DNA of 64,000 bases from an uncultured Lachnospiraceae bacterium (GTDB lineage Bacteria > Bacillota > Clostridia > Lachnospirales > Lachnospiraceae): positions 1-64,000 of the forward strand of contig CALWIA010000027.1 of assembly GCA_944380605.1 (NCBI GenBank), given 5' to 3'. The notes beneath the pieces are model-generated. The model made no database searches. It worked only from the letters and a program-made list of their open reading frames with translations, and had not been told where the DNA came from. Position numbers and translations under genes: made by a program. Shown here in pieces: positions 9,498 through 18,253 of the stretch; position 1 is the stretch's first letter; every line of letters begins with the position of its first letter.

Positions 9498-10067
9498 ATG
9501 CTGAAAGACCTGGTGTACCGGTGCCGTTCGTACCGGAGATTTTATGAAGACGCACGGATTTCAAAACAGGAACTGTGGGAACTGGCGGATCTGGCTAGAA
9601 TGACCGCGTCCACCGCCAATTCCCAGGCGCTGAAATACCGCCTGGTGGAGCAGGAAGAGGAGTGCAGAAAAGTATTTGATACCCTGGGCTGGGCGGCGGC
9701 GCTGCCGGATTGGGCCGGACCGGAAGAAGGAGAGCGGCCGTCGGCGTATATTGTGGTGCTCTGCGACCAGACCCTGGGCAAAAACAAACAGATCGACGTG
9801 GGCATCGTCTCCCAGACGATGATGCTGGGAGCCGCAGAAAAGGGATACGGCGGCTGCATGCTGGCCACGGTGAAACGGCCGGAACTGGCGGAGGTGCTGG
9901 GGCTGGACCTGGAGCGATTCACGGTGGAACTGGTGCTGGCGCTTGGCAAACCCAAGGAAGAAGTGCGGGTGGTTCCGGTGGGACCGGATGGCAGCGTCAA
10001 ATACTACCGGGATGAAAATCAGGTGCATTATGTGCCCAAACGCAGTCTGGAGGACATTTTGGTATAA
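9498..10067 (+). CDS. Nitroreductase family protein
   Basis: A 189-aa FMN-dependent oxidoreductase-like protein. The N-terminal RCRSYRRF matches the Arg-Ser-x-Arg FMN phosphate-binding signature, and the GYGGCM and LALGKPKEE segments are the usual C-terminal cofactor contacts. The ATG at 9498 sits 7 nt after AAGGAGG; a GTG 30 nt earlier lacks a site. It lies 51 nt after jetD and 3 nt before the next gene, so co-transcription is likely. The physiological substrate cannot be inferred. Confidence 0.88.
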   Translation: MLKDLVYRCRSYRRFYEDARISKQELWELADLARMTASTANSQALKYRLVEQEEECRKVFDTLGWAAALPDWAGPEEGERPSAYIVVLCDQTLGKNKQIDVGIVSQTMMLGAAEKGYGGCMLATVKRPELAEVLGLDLERFTVELVLALGKPKEEVRVVPVGPDGSVKYYRDENQVHYVPKRSLEDILV

Positions 10068-10070
10068 ATT

Positions 10071-11039
10071 ATGGCATACTTTTATGTAACGAGGATCCGG
10101 GACGGACAGGGACAGGAAGGGCTGCGGATCCTGGAGTGCCGGGGACTGGACGGCCGGGCGGAGATACCGGAACAGCTGGCGGGCCTGCCGGTGCGGGAAC
10201 TGGCGCCCTATTTGTTTTCCGCCCATAAGGACTATGATGCCCTGCCGGAGCCGGAGGCGTTCTGGACCGGGCCGGAAGAAACGGCCGTATCCCTCCCTTT
10301 GATCAAAGGCGACCGGCTGGAGGAACTGCGTCTGCCTTCCGGCCTGAGAAAAGTAGGCGCCTATGCCCTGTACAACTGTGAATCCTGCAGAAAACTGGAA
10401 TTTTACAGCACCATTGAGGACTGGGGCGCCGGCGTGTTTACCGGCTGCCGCGGGATCCGCCGCCTGACGGTCCACGAAGAAGCCGGGCACAGGTCCTGTT
10501 TCCAGGAGGTGCTGACGGAGATCCGGCAGACGCTGCGGGTGGAGTATCTGGGCGAGGTGCAGGCCCGGCTGATTTTTCCGGAATTTTTTGAAGAAGCGGT
10601 GGAGAACACGCCGGCCCGGATTCTGGTAACGGAGACCCACGGCTGCGGAAAGCAGTACCGCAACGCCTTTGCCCAGAACCATTTTTCCTTCCGGGAATAC
10701 GACCGGCTGTTTCCCTATGTGCAGGTACAGGAGCCGGAAGATCTGGTGCTGGAACTGGCCGCCGGACGGCTGATGGTGCCCGGCCAGCTGACGAAAGAGG
10801 CCCGGCAGACCTATATGGAATATCTGCAGAAATCCGCCGCCGCCGCGACTTCCCTGGCGGTGCGGCGGCAAAATATGGAACTGCTGAACTGGCTGCTTTC
10901 CCACCTGGCCTACCGGGGCGAACAGCTGGACCAGGCCCTGGATGACGCCGGCCGGCTGGGAGACGCCGGCGCTTCGGCGGTGCTTATGGAACAGCGGCGG
11001 CGTCTGGGAGCGGCGGTCCGGCACCGGTTTCAGCTGTAA
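10071..11039 (+). CDS. Leucine-rich-repeat-like protein (BspA type), first gene of a VWA/MoxR module
   Basis: A 322-aa protein without signal peptide or membrane segment, so probably cytoplasmic. Residues about 80-140 resemble BspA-type leucine-rich repeats (LEELRLPSGLRKVGAYALYN, then a CRKLEFYSTIEDWGAGVF-like unit). The C-terminal 100 residues are helical and may form ankyrin-like or helical hairpins. It lies 26 nt before a VWA-like gene and the three genes form a compact unit. A role as a scaffold or sensor is inference from that context. Confidence 0.6.
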   Translation: MAYFYVTRIRDGQGQEGLRILECRGLDGRAEIPEQLAGLPVRELAPYLFSAHKDYDALPEPEAFWTGPEETAVSLPLIKGDRLEELRLPSGLRKVGAYALYNCESCRKLEFYSTIEDWGAGVFTGCRGIRRLTVHEEAGHRSCFQEVLTEIRQTLRVEYLGEVQARLIFPEFFEEAVENTPARILVTETHGCGKQYRNAFAQNHFSFREYDRLFPYVQVQEPEDLVLELAAGRLMVPGQLTKEARQTYMEYLQKSAAAATSLAVRRQNMELLNWLLSHLAYRGEQLDQALDDAGRLGDAGASAVLMEQRRRLGAAVRHRFQL

Positions 11040-11065
11040 AAAAATAAAAAGGAGGCGCTCCAAAG

Positions 11066-12421
11066 ATGACAGATCCCACACGGGAACGGCAGATCCGGGA
11101 ACAGGAGTATGTGGACCTGTGTGTCCGTATTTTGTCGGATGCCAGGACGGAACTGTATCTGCATATGCGCTTTCTGGACATTTCTCTTGGCAGCCTCCGG
11201 TTTGAGGCGGACTGGACCATGGAACAGGCAGGAACGGATGGGTACCGGATCCTGTACAATCCGGAATACCTGTGCCGTCTGTACCGGCAGGGACGGGCCA
11301 GGGTATGCCGCCTGTATCTGCACATGGTGCTGCACTGTCTGTTCAGCCATCTGGACACCCGTGGCCGCCGGGCCAGGGAATACTGGGATCTGGCCTGCGA
11401 TATCGCCATGGAATCCATTCTGGACGGCCTGCATCAGAAGTGCGTGCACCGGCCTTCGTCGCCTTTCCGCAGAGAGGTATATCTGCGGCTGCGGCAGAAA
11501 CTGAAGGTACTGACGGCAGAGGGCATTTACCAGGTGCTGCAGGAAGCGGCTCTGACGCAGCAGCAGTATGAGCGGCTGACCGAGGAATTTCGGGAGGATT
11601 CCCACGAATTCTGGGAACAGGCACCTCCGCCGGGCCTGCCGGTGCCCAGACAGAATCACTGGAAGGACAGCCGGGAAAAGCTGCAGACGGAACTGGAGGC
11701 CATGGGACAGAAAGAACAGGGAGACGGCGAGGGAGACGAGCTGCTGCAGCAGGTGCGGGCCGAAAACCGGGAACGCTATGACTACCGGCGTTTTCTGCGG
11801 AAATTTACGGTGCTGCGGGAAGAAGTGATGCTGGATGAAGACTCCTTTGACTATATTTATTATACCTACGGCATGAACCGGTACGGCAACATGCCGCTGA
11901 TCGAGCCGCTGGAGACCAAGGAGGTCTCCCGGATCGAAGACTTTGTCATTGCCGTGGACACGTCTATGTCCTGCTCTGGGGATCTGGTGCGCAGGTTCCT
12001 GGAAGAGACCTGCGCGGTGCTGGAAGAATCGGAAAGCTATTTCAAAAAGGTCAATATCCGGATTCTCCAGTGCGACGACCAGGTGCGGTCGGATGTGCGG
12101 ATCGAAAACCGGCAGCAGCTGCAGGACTACATGGAGCACTTTGTCATCCGGGGCATGGGCGGCACGGATTTCCGGCCGGTGTTTGAACATGTGGCCGCCC
12201 TGACGCGGCAGGGGGCGTTTACAAAGCTGAAAGGCCTTTTGTATTTTACCGATGGAAAGGGGATTTATCCCCTGAAAAAGCCGCCTTATGATACGGCATT
12301 TGTGTTTCTGAAGGACCAGTACGAAGATGAATCGGTGCCGCCCTGGGCCATAAAACTGGTGCTGGACGCGGAGGATATGGAGCAGATTGCGGACAGGAGG
12401 GAAGAACCCCATGAATATTAA
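11066..12421 (+). CDS. VWA-like domain protein with N-terminal putative metallopeptidase domain (DUF2201 type)
   Basis: A 451-aa protein. The N-terminal third has a zincin-like LHMVLHCLFSHL segment (H-x3-H-x4-H), as in DUF2201 proteins. The C-terminal part is a VWA-like fold with an intact MIDAS-type D-x-S-x-S motif (VDTSMS, near residue 298) and downstream GGTDFRPVF. Such proteins are usually paired with MoxR-type AAA+ ATPases, and one follows here with an 11-nt overlap. The ribosome-binding site AAGGAGG precedes the ATG. The target of the putative peptidase is unknown. Confidence 0.85.
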   Translation: MTDPTRERQIREQEYVDLCVRILSDARTELYLHMRFLDISLGSLRFEADWTMEQAGTDGYRILYNPEYLCRLYRQGRARVCRLYLHMVLHCLFSHLDTRGRRAREYWDLACDIAMESILDGLHQKCVHRPSSPFRREVYLRLRQKLKVLTAEGIYQVLQEAALTQQQYERLTEEFREDSHEFWEQAPPPGLPVPRQNHWKDSREKLQTELEAMGQKEQGDGEGDELLQQVRAENRERYDYRRFLRKFTVLREEVMLDEDSFDYIYYTYGMNRYGNMPLIEPLETKEVSRIEDFVIAVDTSMSCSGDLVRRFLEETCAVLEESESYFKKVNIRILQCDDQVRSDVRIENRQQLQDYMEHFVIRGMGGTDFRPVFEHVAALTRQGAFTKLKGLLYFTDGKGIYPLKKPPYDTAFVFLKDQYEDESVPPWAIKLVLDAEDMEQIADRREEPHEY

Positions 12422-13919
12422 AAGAGCCAAGGAAGAAATCAAAAATACCATAGAGGCGTACCTGCAGAAGGACGCTTACGGGGCCTACGAGATCCCATCC
12501 ATCCGTCAGCGGCCGGTGCTGCTGATCGGGCCGCCCGGCATCGGCAAGACGCAGATCATGGAACAGATTGCCCAGGAATGCCGGATCGGACTGGTATCCT
12601 ATACCATTACCCATCACACCCGGCAGAGCGCCATCGGCCTTCCCTATATCCAGGAAAAAATTTTCAATAACCGGCGCTGCTCCGTGACGGAGTACACCAT
12701 GAGCGAGATTGTGGCGTCGGTGTATGAAAAAATGGAGGATACCGGACTGCGGGAAGGCATCTTGTTTATCGATGAGATCAACTGCGTTTCCGAGACCCTG
12801 GCGCCGGCCATGCTGCAGTTTCTCCAGTGCAAGACCTTCGGCAATCACAAGATACCGGAAGGATGGGTGATCGTAGCCGCCGGAAATCCGCCGGAATACA
12901 ACAAATCGGTCCGGGAATTTGACGTGGTGACGCTGGACCGGATCAAAATGATCCCGGTGGAGGCGGATTTCGCGGTGTGGAAAGAATACGCGGAAGCGGT
13001 GCGGATCCATCCGGCGATTCTGTCCTACCTTTCTCTGAAAACCCAGAATTTCTGCCGGATTGAAACGACGGTGGACGGACGGCGCTTCGCCACGCCCAGA
13101 GGTTGGGAAGATCTGTCCCGGTTCATCGAAGTGTATGAAAAACTGGGCAAAACCGTGGATCGGGAAGTGGTATTCCAGTATATTCAGCATGAGACCATTG
13201 CCAAGGACTTTGCCAATTATCTGGAACTGTACCACAAGTATAAACAGGACTATGAAACGGAAGAGATTCTGGAGGGGCGGATTCGGGAAGGCGTGTACGA
13301 AAAACTGGAGAAAGCGCCCTTTGATGAGCGCTTAAGCGTGGTAAGCCTGCTGCTGGACGGCATACAGGCCGGTTTCTGGCAGCTGGACGCCAAAGCGGAG
13401 CGGATGCGCCGCCTGCAGAAGCTGTTTGAGGGCCTGCGGCCCGGCAGCGCCGGAGCGGATGGTTACGAATCGGCGGCGGCCCGCCTGGAAGGCATCGCCG
13501 CCGGTGTGGAGGCGGACTGGAAATACCGGAGAGAGTCCGGCCTGCTAAGCCGCAGCGAAGACCGGATGTACCAGGATCTGGGACATCTGTTAAACGACAC
13601 CGCCCAGCAGGCCCGGGCGCTGCACCTGACCGAGCCGGAAGAAGTATGGCAGCATGTAAACGGCGTATTCCAGAAAGAAAGCGAAGCCTACGACGCCCTG
13701 TTTGACCGCTGCGCCGCCCGGCTGGAGCATGGATTTGACTTTATGGAAGGCGCCTTTGGAAACAGCCAGGAAATGGCGGTGTTTGTCACTGGCCTCAACA
13801 CCAGCCGCTGCAGCACGGATTTTCTGCGCCAGTATTCCTGCGAGCGCTACTTCCAGTATAACCGTATGCTGCTGTTCGACGACCGGGAACAGGAAATCCT
13901 GTCCCGGATTCCGGAATAA
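12411..13919 (+). CDS. MoxR-type AAA+ ATPase
   Basis: A 502-aa ATPase. Walker A is GPPGIGKT at about residues 38-45, Walker B is ILFIDEINC near 118-126, and sensor 1 lies in AAGNPPEYN. The C-terminal 170 residues are helical and have no recognisable motif. The ATG at 12411 overlaps the VWA gene and follows AGGAGG at 12394-12399. MoxR ATPases act as chaperones that remodel or activate complexes through a VWA partner, which is the upstream gene here. Confidence 0.9.
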   Translation: MNIKRAKEEIKNTIEAYLQKDAYGAYEIPSIRQRPVLLIGPPGIGKTQIMEQIAQECRIGLVSYTITHHTRQSAIGLPYIQEKIFNNRRCSVTEYTMSEIVASVYEKMEDTGLREGILFIDEINCVSETLAPAMLQFLQCKTFGNHKIPEGWVIVAAGNPPEYNKSVREFDVVTLDRIKMIPVEADFAVWKEYAEAVRIHPAILSYLSLKTQNFCRIETTVDGRRFATPRGWEDLSRFIEVYEKLGKTVDREVVFQYIQHETIAKDFANYLELYHKYKQDYETEEILEGRIREGVYEKLEKAPFDERLSVVSLLLDGIQAGFWQLDAKAERMRRLQKLFEGLRPGSAGADGYESAAARLEGIAAGVEADWKYRRESGLLSRSEDRMYQDLGHLLNDTAQQARALHLTEPEEVWQHVNGVFQKESEAYDALFDRCAARLEHGFDFMEGAFGNSQEMAVFVTGLNTSRCSTDFLRQYSCERYFQYNRMLLFDDREQEILSRIPE

Positions 13920-13964
13920 GAACGCCGGATTCCGCGCATACTAGCTGCGGAAGGAGGCCAGACC

Positions 13965-14174
13965 ATGGGAAATAAGGCACTGGACTGTACCGCCCTGACC
14001 ATCGGCATCATCGGAGCGCTGAACTGGGGGCTGGTAGGGTTTCTGGATTTTAACCTGGTTTCATTTTTATTCGGAAGCATGACGTGGATCTCCAGAGTAA
14101 TATACGCCCTGGTAGGAATCTGCGGCCTGTATCTGCTTACCTTCTATTCCCGCATCGGGAACACAGAGGCCTGA
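13965..14174 (+). CDS. DUF378 family small membrane protein
   Basis: A 69-aa protein with two hydrophobic helices (about 8-30 and 38-60) joined by a short loop. IGALNWGLVGF is the characteristic DUF378 signature. GGAAGGAGG precedes the ATG. Function is unknown for the family. It closes the long co-directional run, with a strong terminator 21 nt later. Confidence 0.88.
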   Translation: MGNKALDCTALTIGIIGALNWGLVGFLDFNLVSFLFGSMTWISRVIYALVGICGLYLLTFYSRIGNTEA

Positions 14175-14194
14175 TTGCAGGCATCAAACACACG

Positions 14195-14237
14195 AAAACC
14201 GCCGGAAAACGGAAATGCCCGCAAACCGGCGGTTTTT
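14195..14237 (+). terminator. Intrinsic terminator after the DUF378 gene
   Basis: AAAACCGCCGG at 14195-14205 pairs with CCGGCGGTTTT starting at 14226, and T residues continue to 14237. It ends the run that began at 750. Confidence 0.85.
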
Positions 14238-14289
14238 CCATTCTTTCCCCAAAGTTTAGAATCATTTTATAAAATGTAAGGATTATATA

Positions 14290-14298
14290 TGGTATAAT
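14290..14298 (+). promoter_or_regulatory. Extended -10 promoter candidate for the sensor kinase operon
   Basis: TGGTATAAT is an exact extended -10 (TG-n-TATAAT). The -35 region is poor, as is common for extended -10 promoters. Transcription from here would give a leader of about 260 nt that contains the hairpins and tandem repeats before the kinase ATG at 14564. The same nine bases recur at 243, 357 and 460. Confidence 0.5.
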
Positions 14299-14329
14299 AT
14301 TCACGAAAGCATTAAGCAGTGCGGCAGAT

Positions 14330-14530
14330 GACAGATATCCGGAGACACCGTGCTTGCACGAGTGTCGCTGGATATCTGGCAGATGCCATAGGGCGCAAGC
14401 CCGTGAGCGAACGAACGAAGTTCGTGAGCTTGCACTGCGTCCCGCAAGGAGGGCGCAAGCCCGTGAGCGAGGAAACGAAGTTTCCGAGCGCGCACTGCGT
14501 CCCGCAAGGAGGGCGCACTGCGTCCCGCAG
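14330..14530 (+). repeat. Structured leader with 60-bp tandem repeats
   Basis: This falls in the 389-base gene-free stretch 14175-14563. A long interrupted hairpin comes first (CAGATATCC about 14332-14340 pairs with GGATATCTG, tip at CGTGC-TTG-CACG). Two 60-bp direct repeats follow (14391-14450 and 14451-14510) and a 20-base third remnant (14511-14530). Each unit opens with GGGC-GCAA-GCCC, a GNRA tetraloop hairpin. Each then has a 6-bp stem closed by loop GAA, and here the two copies differ by three compensatory base-pair changes. Confidence 0.8.
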
Positions 14531-14563
14531 CCCATACTTGTACGGCAGGAGAGGAATCGCGTT

Positions 14564-16075
14564 ATGAAGATTAAGACACGTTTGGCAACGGCATTTCTTA
14601 CCATTACGGTGGTGCCGATGCTGCTGATGTATCTGGCATTTCTGGTGCTGAGCAGCTATCAGTCAGACGCGTTCCGCAAGGACTACGGCCTGTCGGAGCG
14701 CATAGACCTGCTGTCCGGCAACTCCATACAGGTGTTCAACCGCCTGACCAGAAGCAGCCAGGAAAAGATCCGGGAAGCGCTTCTGGAGGACGCGGACCGG
14801 TTTGACGATCCGGAATATCTGAACGGCGTAAACCAGGATCTGGAATCCAAATACGCCTATCTCATTGTACGAAAAGAAAATGAAATCATATACTGCGGCC
14901 GGGCCGGTCAGGAGGCTCTGTACCAGCATCTGCCGGAATACGGGGAAGTGGAAAGCTCCTTTGAAGGCGGCATTTACCTGGATGGCGACACCCAGCACCT
15001 GATTAAGCAGGAAGATTTTTCCTTCAGCGATGGCGCCAGGGGCAGCGTCTTTATTGTGTCCGGATTTGACGACTACGTTCCGGAAGTAAAGGCCATGATG
15101 GCGGAGATTATCTTCTCCGGAATTATGATTCTGCTGCTGACCAGCATGCTGCTCACCGGCTGGATCTACAAGTCGCTGCTGAGCCCCTTAAGCAAGCTGC
15201 AGAAGGCCACGCATGAGATTAAAAACGGCAATCTGGATTTTACTCTGGAGACGGACGAGGACGACGAGATCGGCCAGCTGTTCCAGGATTTCGAAGAAAT
15301 GCGCATCCGTTTGAAGGAATCGGCGGAAGAGAAGATCCAGTATGACAAAGAAAGCAAAGAACTGATCAGCAATATTTCCCACGACCTGAAAACGCCGATC
15401 ACAGCTATCAAAGGATATGTGGAAGGCATTCTGGACGGCGTGGCGGCTTCGCCGGAGAAGCTGGACAAATACATCCGCACCATTTACAACAAGGCCAACG
15501 ACATGGACCGGCTGATCGACGAACTGACCTTCTACTCCAAGATCGACACCAACCGGATTCCCTACACCTTTTCCAAGATCAACGTGGCCGGCTATTTCCG
15601 GGACTGCGTGGAGGAACTGGGGGTGGAGCTGGACGCTTCCAACATCGAGCTGGGATATTTCAACTACGTCGATGAAAATGTGATGATCATTGCCGACGCG
15701 GAGCAGCTGAAGCGGGTAATCAACAACATCGTCAGCAATTCCGTGAAATATCTGGACAAAAAGAAGGGGATTATCAACATCCGCATCAAGGATGTGGGCG
15801 ATTTTATTCAGGTGGAGATTGAAGACAACGGACGGGGCATCGCGGCCAGAGACCTGCCCAACATTTTTGACCGGTTCTACCGCACCGACGCTTCCCGCAA
15901 CTCCTCCAAAGGCGGCAGCGGCATCGGGCTGTCCATTGTGCGCAAGATCATCGAAGATCACGGCGGAAAAATCTGGGCCACCAGCAAGGAGGGCATCGGC
16001 ACCGAGATCCATTTTGTGCTGAGAAAATACCAGGAGGTTATACAGGATGAAGAAAATACTGATCATCGAAGATGA
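14564..16075 (+). CDS. Sensor histidine kinase (HisKA class)
   Basis: A 503-aa membrane kinase. TM1 is at about residues 8-30, followed by an extracellular sensor of about 150 residues and TM2 at about 178-201, then HAMP. In HisKA the phospho-acceptor is His273 within ISHDLKTPITA. The ATPase domain has the N box IVSNSVKYLD and the G boxes DNGRGI and GGSGIGLSIV. The ATG at 14564 is chosen for the GGCAGGAGAGG site; a longer reading from 14354 would translate the repeat region and is rejected. The 3' end overlaps the response regulator by 29 nt, so the two are a cognate pair. Confidence 0.93.
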   Translation: MKIKTRLATAFLTITVVPMLLMYLAFLVLSSYQSDAFRKDYGLSERIDLLSGNSIQVFNRLTRSSQEKIREALLEDADRFDDPEYLNGVNQDLESKYAYLIVRKENEIIYCGRAGQEALYQHLPEYGEVESSFEGGIYLDGDTQHLIKQEDFSFSDGARGSVFIVSGFDDYVPEVKAMMAEIIFSGIMILLLTSMLLTGWIYKSLLSPLSKLQKATHEIKNGNLDFTLETDEDDEIGQLFQDFEEMRIRLKESAEEKIQYDKESKELISNISHDLKTPITAIKGYVEGILDGVAASPEKLDKYIRTIYNKANDMDRLIDELTFYSKIDTNRIPYTFSKINVAGYFRDCVEELGVELDASNIELGYFNYVDENVMIIADAEQLKRVINNIVSNSVKYLDKKKGIINIRIKDVGDFIQVEIEDNGRGIAARDLPNIFDRFYRTDASRNSSKGGSGIGLSIVRKIIEDHGGKIWATSKEGIGTEIHFVLRKYQEVIQDEENTDHRR

Positions 16076-16736
16076 AGAGAGCATTGCGGAACTGGAAAAG
16101 GATTATCTGGAACTGAGCGGCTTTGAGGTGGCCATTGCCAACGACGGAACCGAAGGGTTAAAGCAGGCGCTGGAAGGGGAGTATGATCTGTTTATTCTGG
16201 ATCTGATGCTGCCGGGCGTGGACGGGTTTGAGATCTGCAGAAAGATCCGGGAAGTAAAAAATACGCCGGTGATCATGGTATCGGCCAAGAAAGAAGACAT
16301 CGACAAGATCCGGGGCCTGGGCCTGGGAGCCGACGACTACATCACCAAGCCCTTCAGCCCCAGCGAGATGGTGGCCAGAGTCAAGGCCCATCTGGCCCGG
16401 TACGAGCGGCTGATCGGCAGCGGCATGCCGTCCAATGAGATCATCGAGATCCGGGGCCTGAAGATCGACAAAACCGCCCGCCGGGTCTGGGTCAACGGCG
16501 AAGAAAAGAATTTCACCACTAAGGAGTTTGACCTGCTGACCTTTCTGGCCCAGAATCCCAATCACGTATTTACCAAAGAAGAACTGTTCAGCAAGATCTG
16601 GGACATGGAATCCATAGGGGATATCGCCACGGTGACGGTGCATATCAAAAAGATCCGGGAAAAGATCGAGTACAACACCGCCAAGCCCCAGTACATAGAG
16701 ACCATCTGGGGCGTGGGGTACCGCTTCAAGGTTTAA
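16047..16736 (+). CDS. Response regulator, OmpR/PhoB family
   Basis: A 229-aa transcription factor. The receiver domain has acidic residues near the N-terminus (IIEDEES), the phospho-acceptor Asp52 in FILDLMLPG, and the conserved Thr/Ser and Lys (MVSAKK, YITKPF). The C-terminal winged helix includes FTTKEFDLLTFLAQNP and ends in GVGYRFKV. It is the partner of the overlapping kinase. Its stop codon overlaps, tail to tail, the stop of the next gene. Confidence 0.95.
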   Translation: MKKILIIEDEESIAELEKDYLELSGFEVAIANDGTEGLKQALEGEYDLFILDLMLPGVDGFEICRKIREVKNTPVIMVSAKKEDIDKIRGLGLGADDYITKPFSPSEMVARVKAHLARYERLIGSGMPSNEIIEIRGLKIDKTARRVWVNGEEKNFTTKEFDLLTFLAQNPNHVFTKEELFSKIWDMESIGDIATVTVHIKKIREKIEYNTAKPQYIETIWGVGYRFKV

Positions 16737-18253
16737 GTCCCTTCCGTCCTGCCGTGGACCTTGGCCACATACGCGCTGGGGGTCATGCCGGTTTCTTTGC
16801 GGAACAGCCAGGAAAAATATTGCGGGTTGTTGCCGCACCCCACCTGGGCGGCCACGGTCTGGATTTTGGCAGACGGATCCGCCGCCAGGTATTCCTTGGC
16901 CTTCCGGATGCGGACCGAGGTCAGATAGGCGGAAAACTTCATGCCGGTTTCTTTCTGGAACTTTTTGCTGACGTAGTCCGTATTCATAAACAGGCACTGG
17001 TCGGCAATGGATTTCAGGGTCAGGCTGGAACTGCCGATGTGCTGTTCCACATAGTCGTAGATCTGCTGAATCATAGGGCTGCTGGCGCTTTTGGCGCCGG
17101 CCTGCCGGGGAAGCTGCCTCAGAAACCGGATCAGTGCTTCTTTCAGGCTGTCCAGGGAAGGTTCCCGGCTGACGGAGAGCAGAAATTCCGTCATCCACTG
17201 GGCGGAGATCTCCGGATCGCCCAGCGCCGCTTTCAGCAGCAGGCTGCTGGCCACCTGCTTTAAAAACGGCAGGTCGCCGATGGCGCGGATAGACTCCACC
17301 AGGCGCTCCATTTCCTGCGTCCCCCCGTTTAAGGCCTCGCTCAGCAGATGTTCCGTTTCCGCCGACACATAGCCGTAGTTGTAGCTGGACAGGATGTGAA
17401 AGCTGTGGACATAGTAAATGACGCTGTAGCGGCGGATTTTTTCCAATACCACGAAAAGCAGGCTTCGCAGGTCGCCGAACGCGGCGGTTTCCACTTCCTG
17501 GCGCACGTTCTGCCGCGGCAGTTTCATATTGGAAAGAAAGCGGATAAACGGCCCGTAATCCTGGGAGCAGTCCTTGAAAAACAGCGTCAGGGTATTGCGG
17601 GTATAGATGCCGTGGACCGTCACATAGGGCATCTGCCTCTGGCAGTAGTCCCGCAGCTGCGCCAGGCAGTCTTCCAGCGCCGCTTCTTCCAGAAAGTACA
17701 CGTAAAACAGCTGATAAGGCGTAAAATAAAAGTCCAGAAACGGTTCAAAATCCTGAAAGGTTTCTTCCAGGGGTTTGTGCCGGTAAAGGGTGTCGTTGAT
17801 GATGCTGAACATGGAGTTGTGCGCCATGCTGTCGGCAGTCTGAAACTGGCTTTCTTTTTGGTACTGCCTGGCGGAGCGCTGAAAACAGTCTTTGGCTACG
17901 TCCCGGATGCTTTCCAGAATCTGGGTTTCTCCGCAGGGCTTCAGCAGATAGTGCTTGACTCCGTATTTCATGGCGCGTTTCGCGTAGTCAAATTCCCCGT
18001 ATCCTGAGAGAATCACAAACTGAGGCGGCGAAGGCGTTTCCGACGCCTTTTCAATCAGCTCCAGTCCGTCCATGCCCGGCATCCGCAGGTCGGTCAGCAC
18101 GATGTCCGGCGACTCGTCCAGAATCATGTCATAGGCTTCCAGCCCGTTCCGGCACAGCCCCACCAGTTCGATATTGTATTGTTTCCAGTCGATGATGCGG
18201 GACAGCGTTTCCCGCACCATCCGTTCGTCATCGGCGATGATCAGTTTCAGCAT
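16733..18253 (-). CDS. YesN-type response regulator (receiver plus AraC DNA-binding domain)
   Basis: A 506-aa regulator. The receiver holds the phospho-acceptor Asp55 in VLTDLRMPGMDG, a variable middle region follows, and the last 100 residues are an AraC-type double helix-turn-helix ending in QYFSWLFRKETGMTPSAY. The ATG at 18253 has GGAGGA 8 nt upstream; an alternative start 51 nt earlier is less likely. It overlaps the kinase gene upstream by 26 nt. YesM/YesN pairs typically control nearby carbohydrate uptake, here the binding protein at 20242. It is paralogous to the gene at 35737-37266. Confidence 0.93.
   Translation of the reverse strand: MLKLIIADDERMVRETLSRIIDWKQYNIELVGLCRNGLEAYDMILDESPDIVLTDLRMPGMDGLELIEKASETPSPPQFVILSGYGEFDYAKRAMKYGVKHYLLKPCGETQILESIRDVAKDCFQRSARQYQKESQFQTADSMAHNSMFSIINDTLYRHKPLEETFQDFEPFLDFYFTPYQLFYVYFLEEAALEDCLAQLRDYCQRQMPYVTVHGIYTRNTLTLFFKDCSQDYGPFIRFLSNMKLPRQNVRQEVETAAFGDLRSLLFVVLEKIRRYSVIYYVHSFHILSSYNYGYVSAETEHLLSEALNGGTQEMERLVESIRAIGDLPFLKQVASSLLLKAALGDPEISAQWMTEFLLSVSREPSLDSLKEALIRFLRQLPRQAGAKSASSPMIQQIYDYVEQHIGSSSLTLKSIADQCLFMNTDYVSKKFQKETGMKFSAYLTSVRIRKAKEYLAADPSAKIQTVAAQVGCGNNPQYFSWLFRKETGMTPSAYVAKVHGRTEGT

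Noticed and set aside
10071..11039. Surface-exposed BspA adhesin
   Set aside because: No signal peptide or anchor, and it is embedded with cytoplasmic ATPase partners.
14391..14530. CRISPR array
   Set aside because: Units are contiguous 60-bp tandem copies without spacers, and no cas genes are present.
14354..14563. N-terminal extension of the sensor kinase through the tandem repeats
   Set aside because: No ribosome-binding site, Arg-rich translation of palindromic DNA, and a good site before the ATG at 14564 where a normal membrane segment begins.
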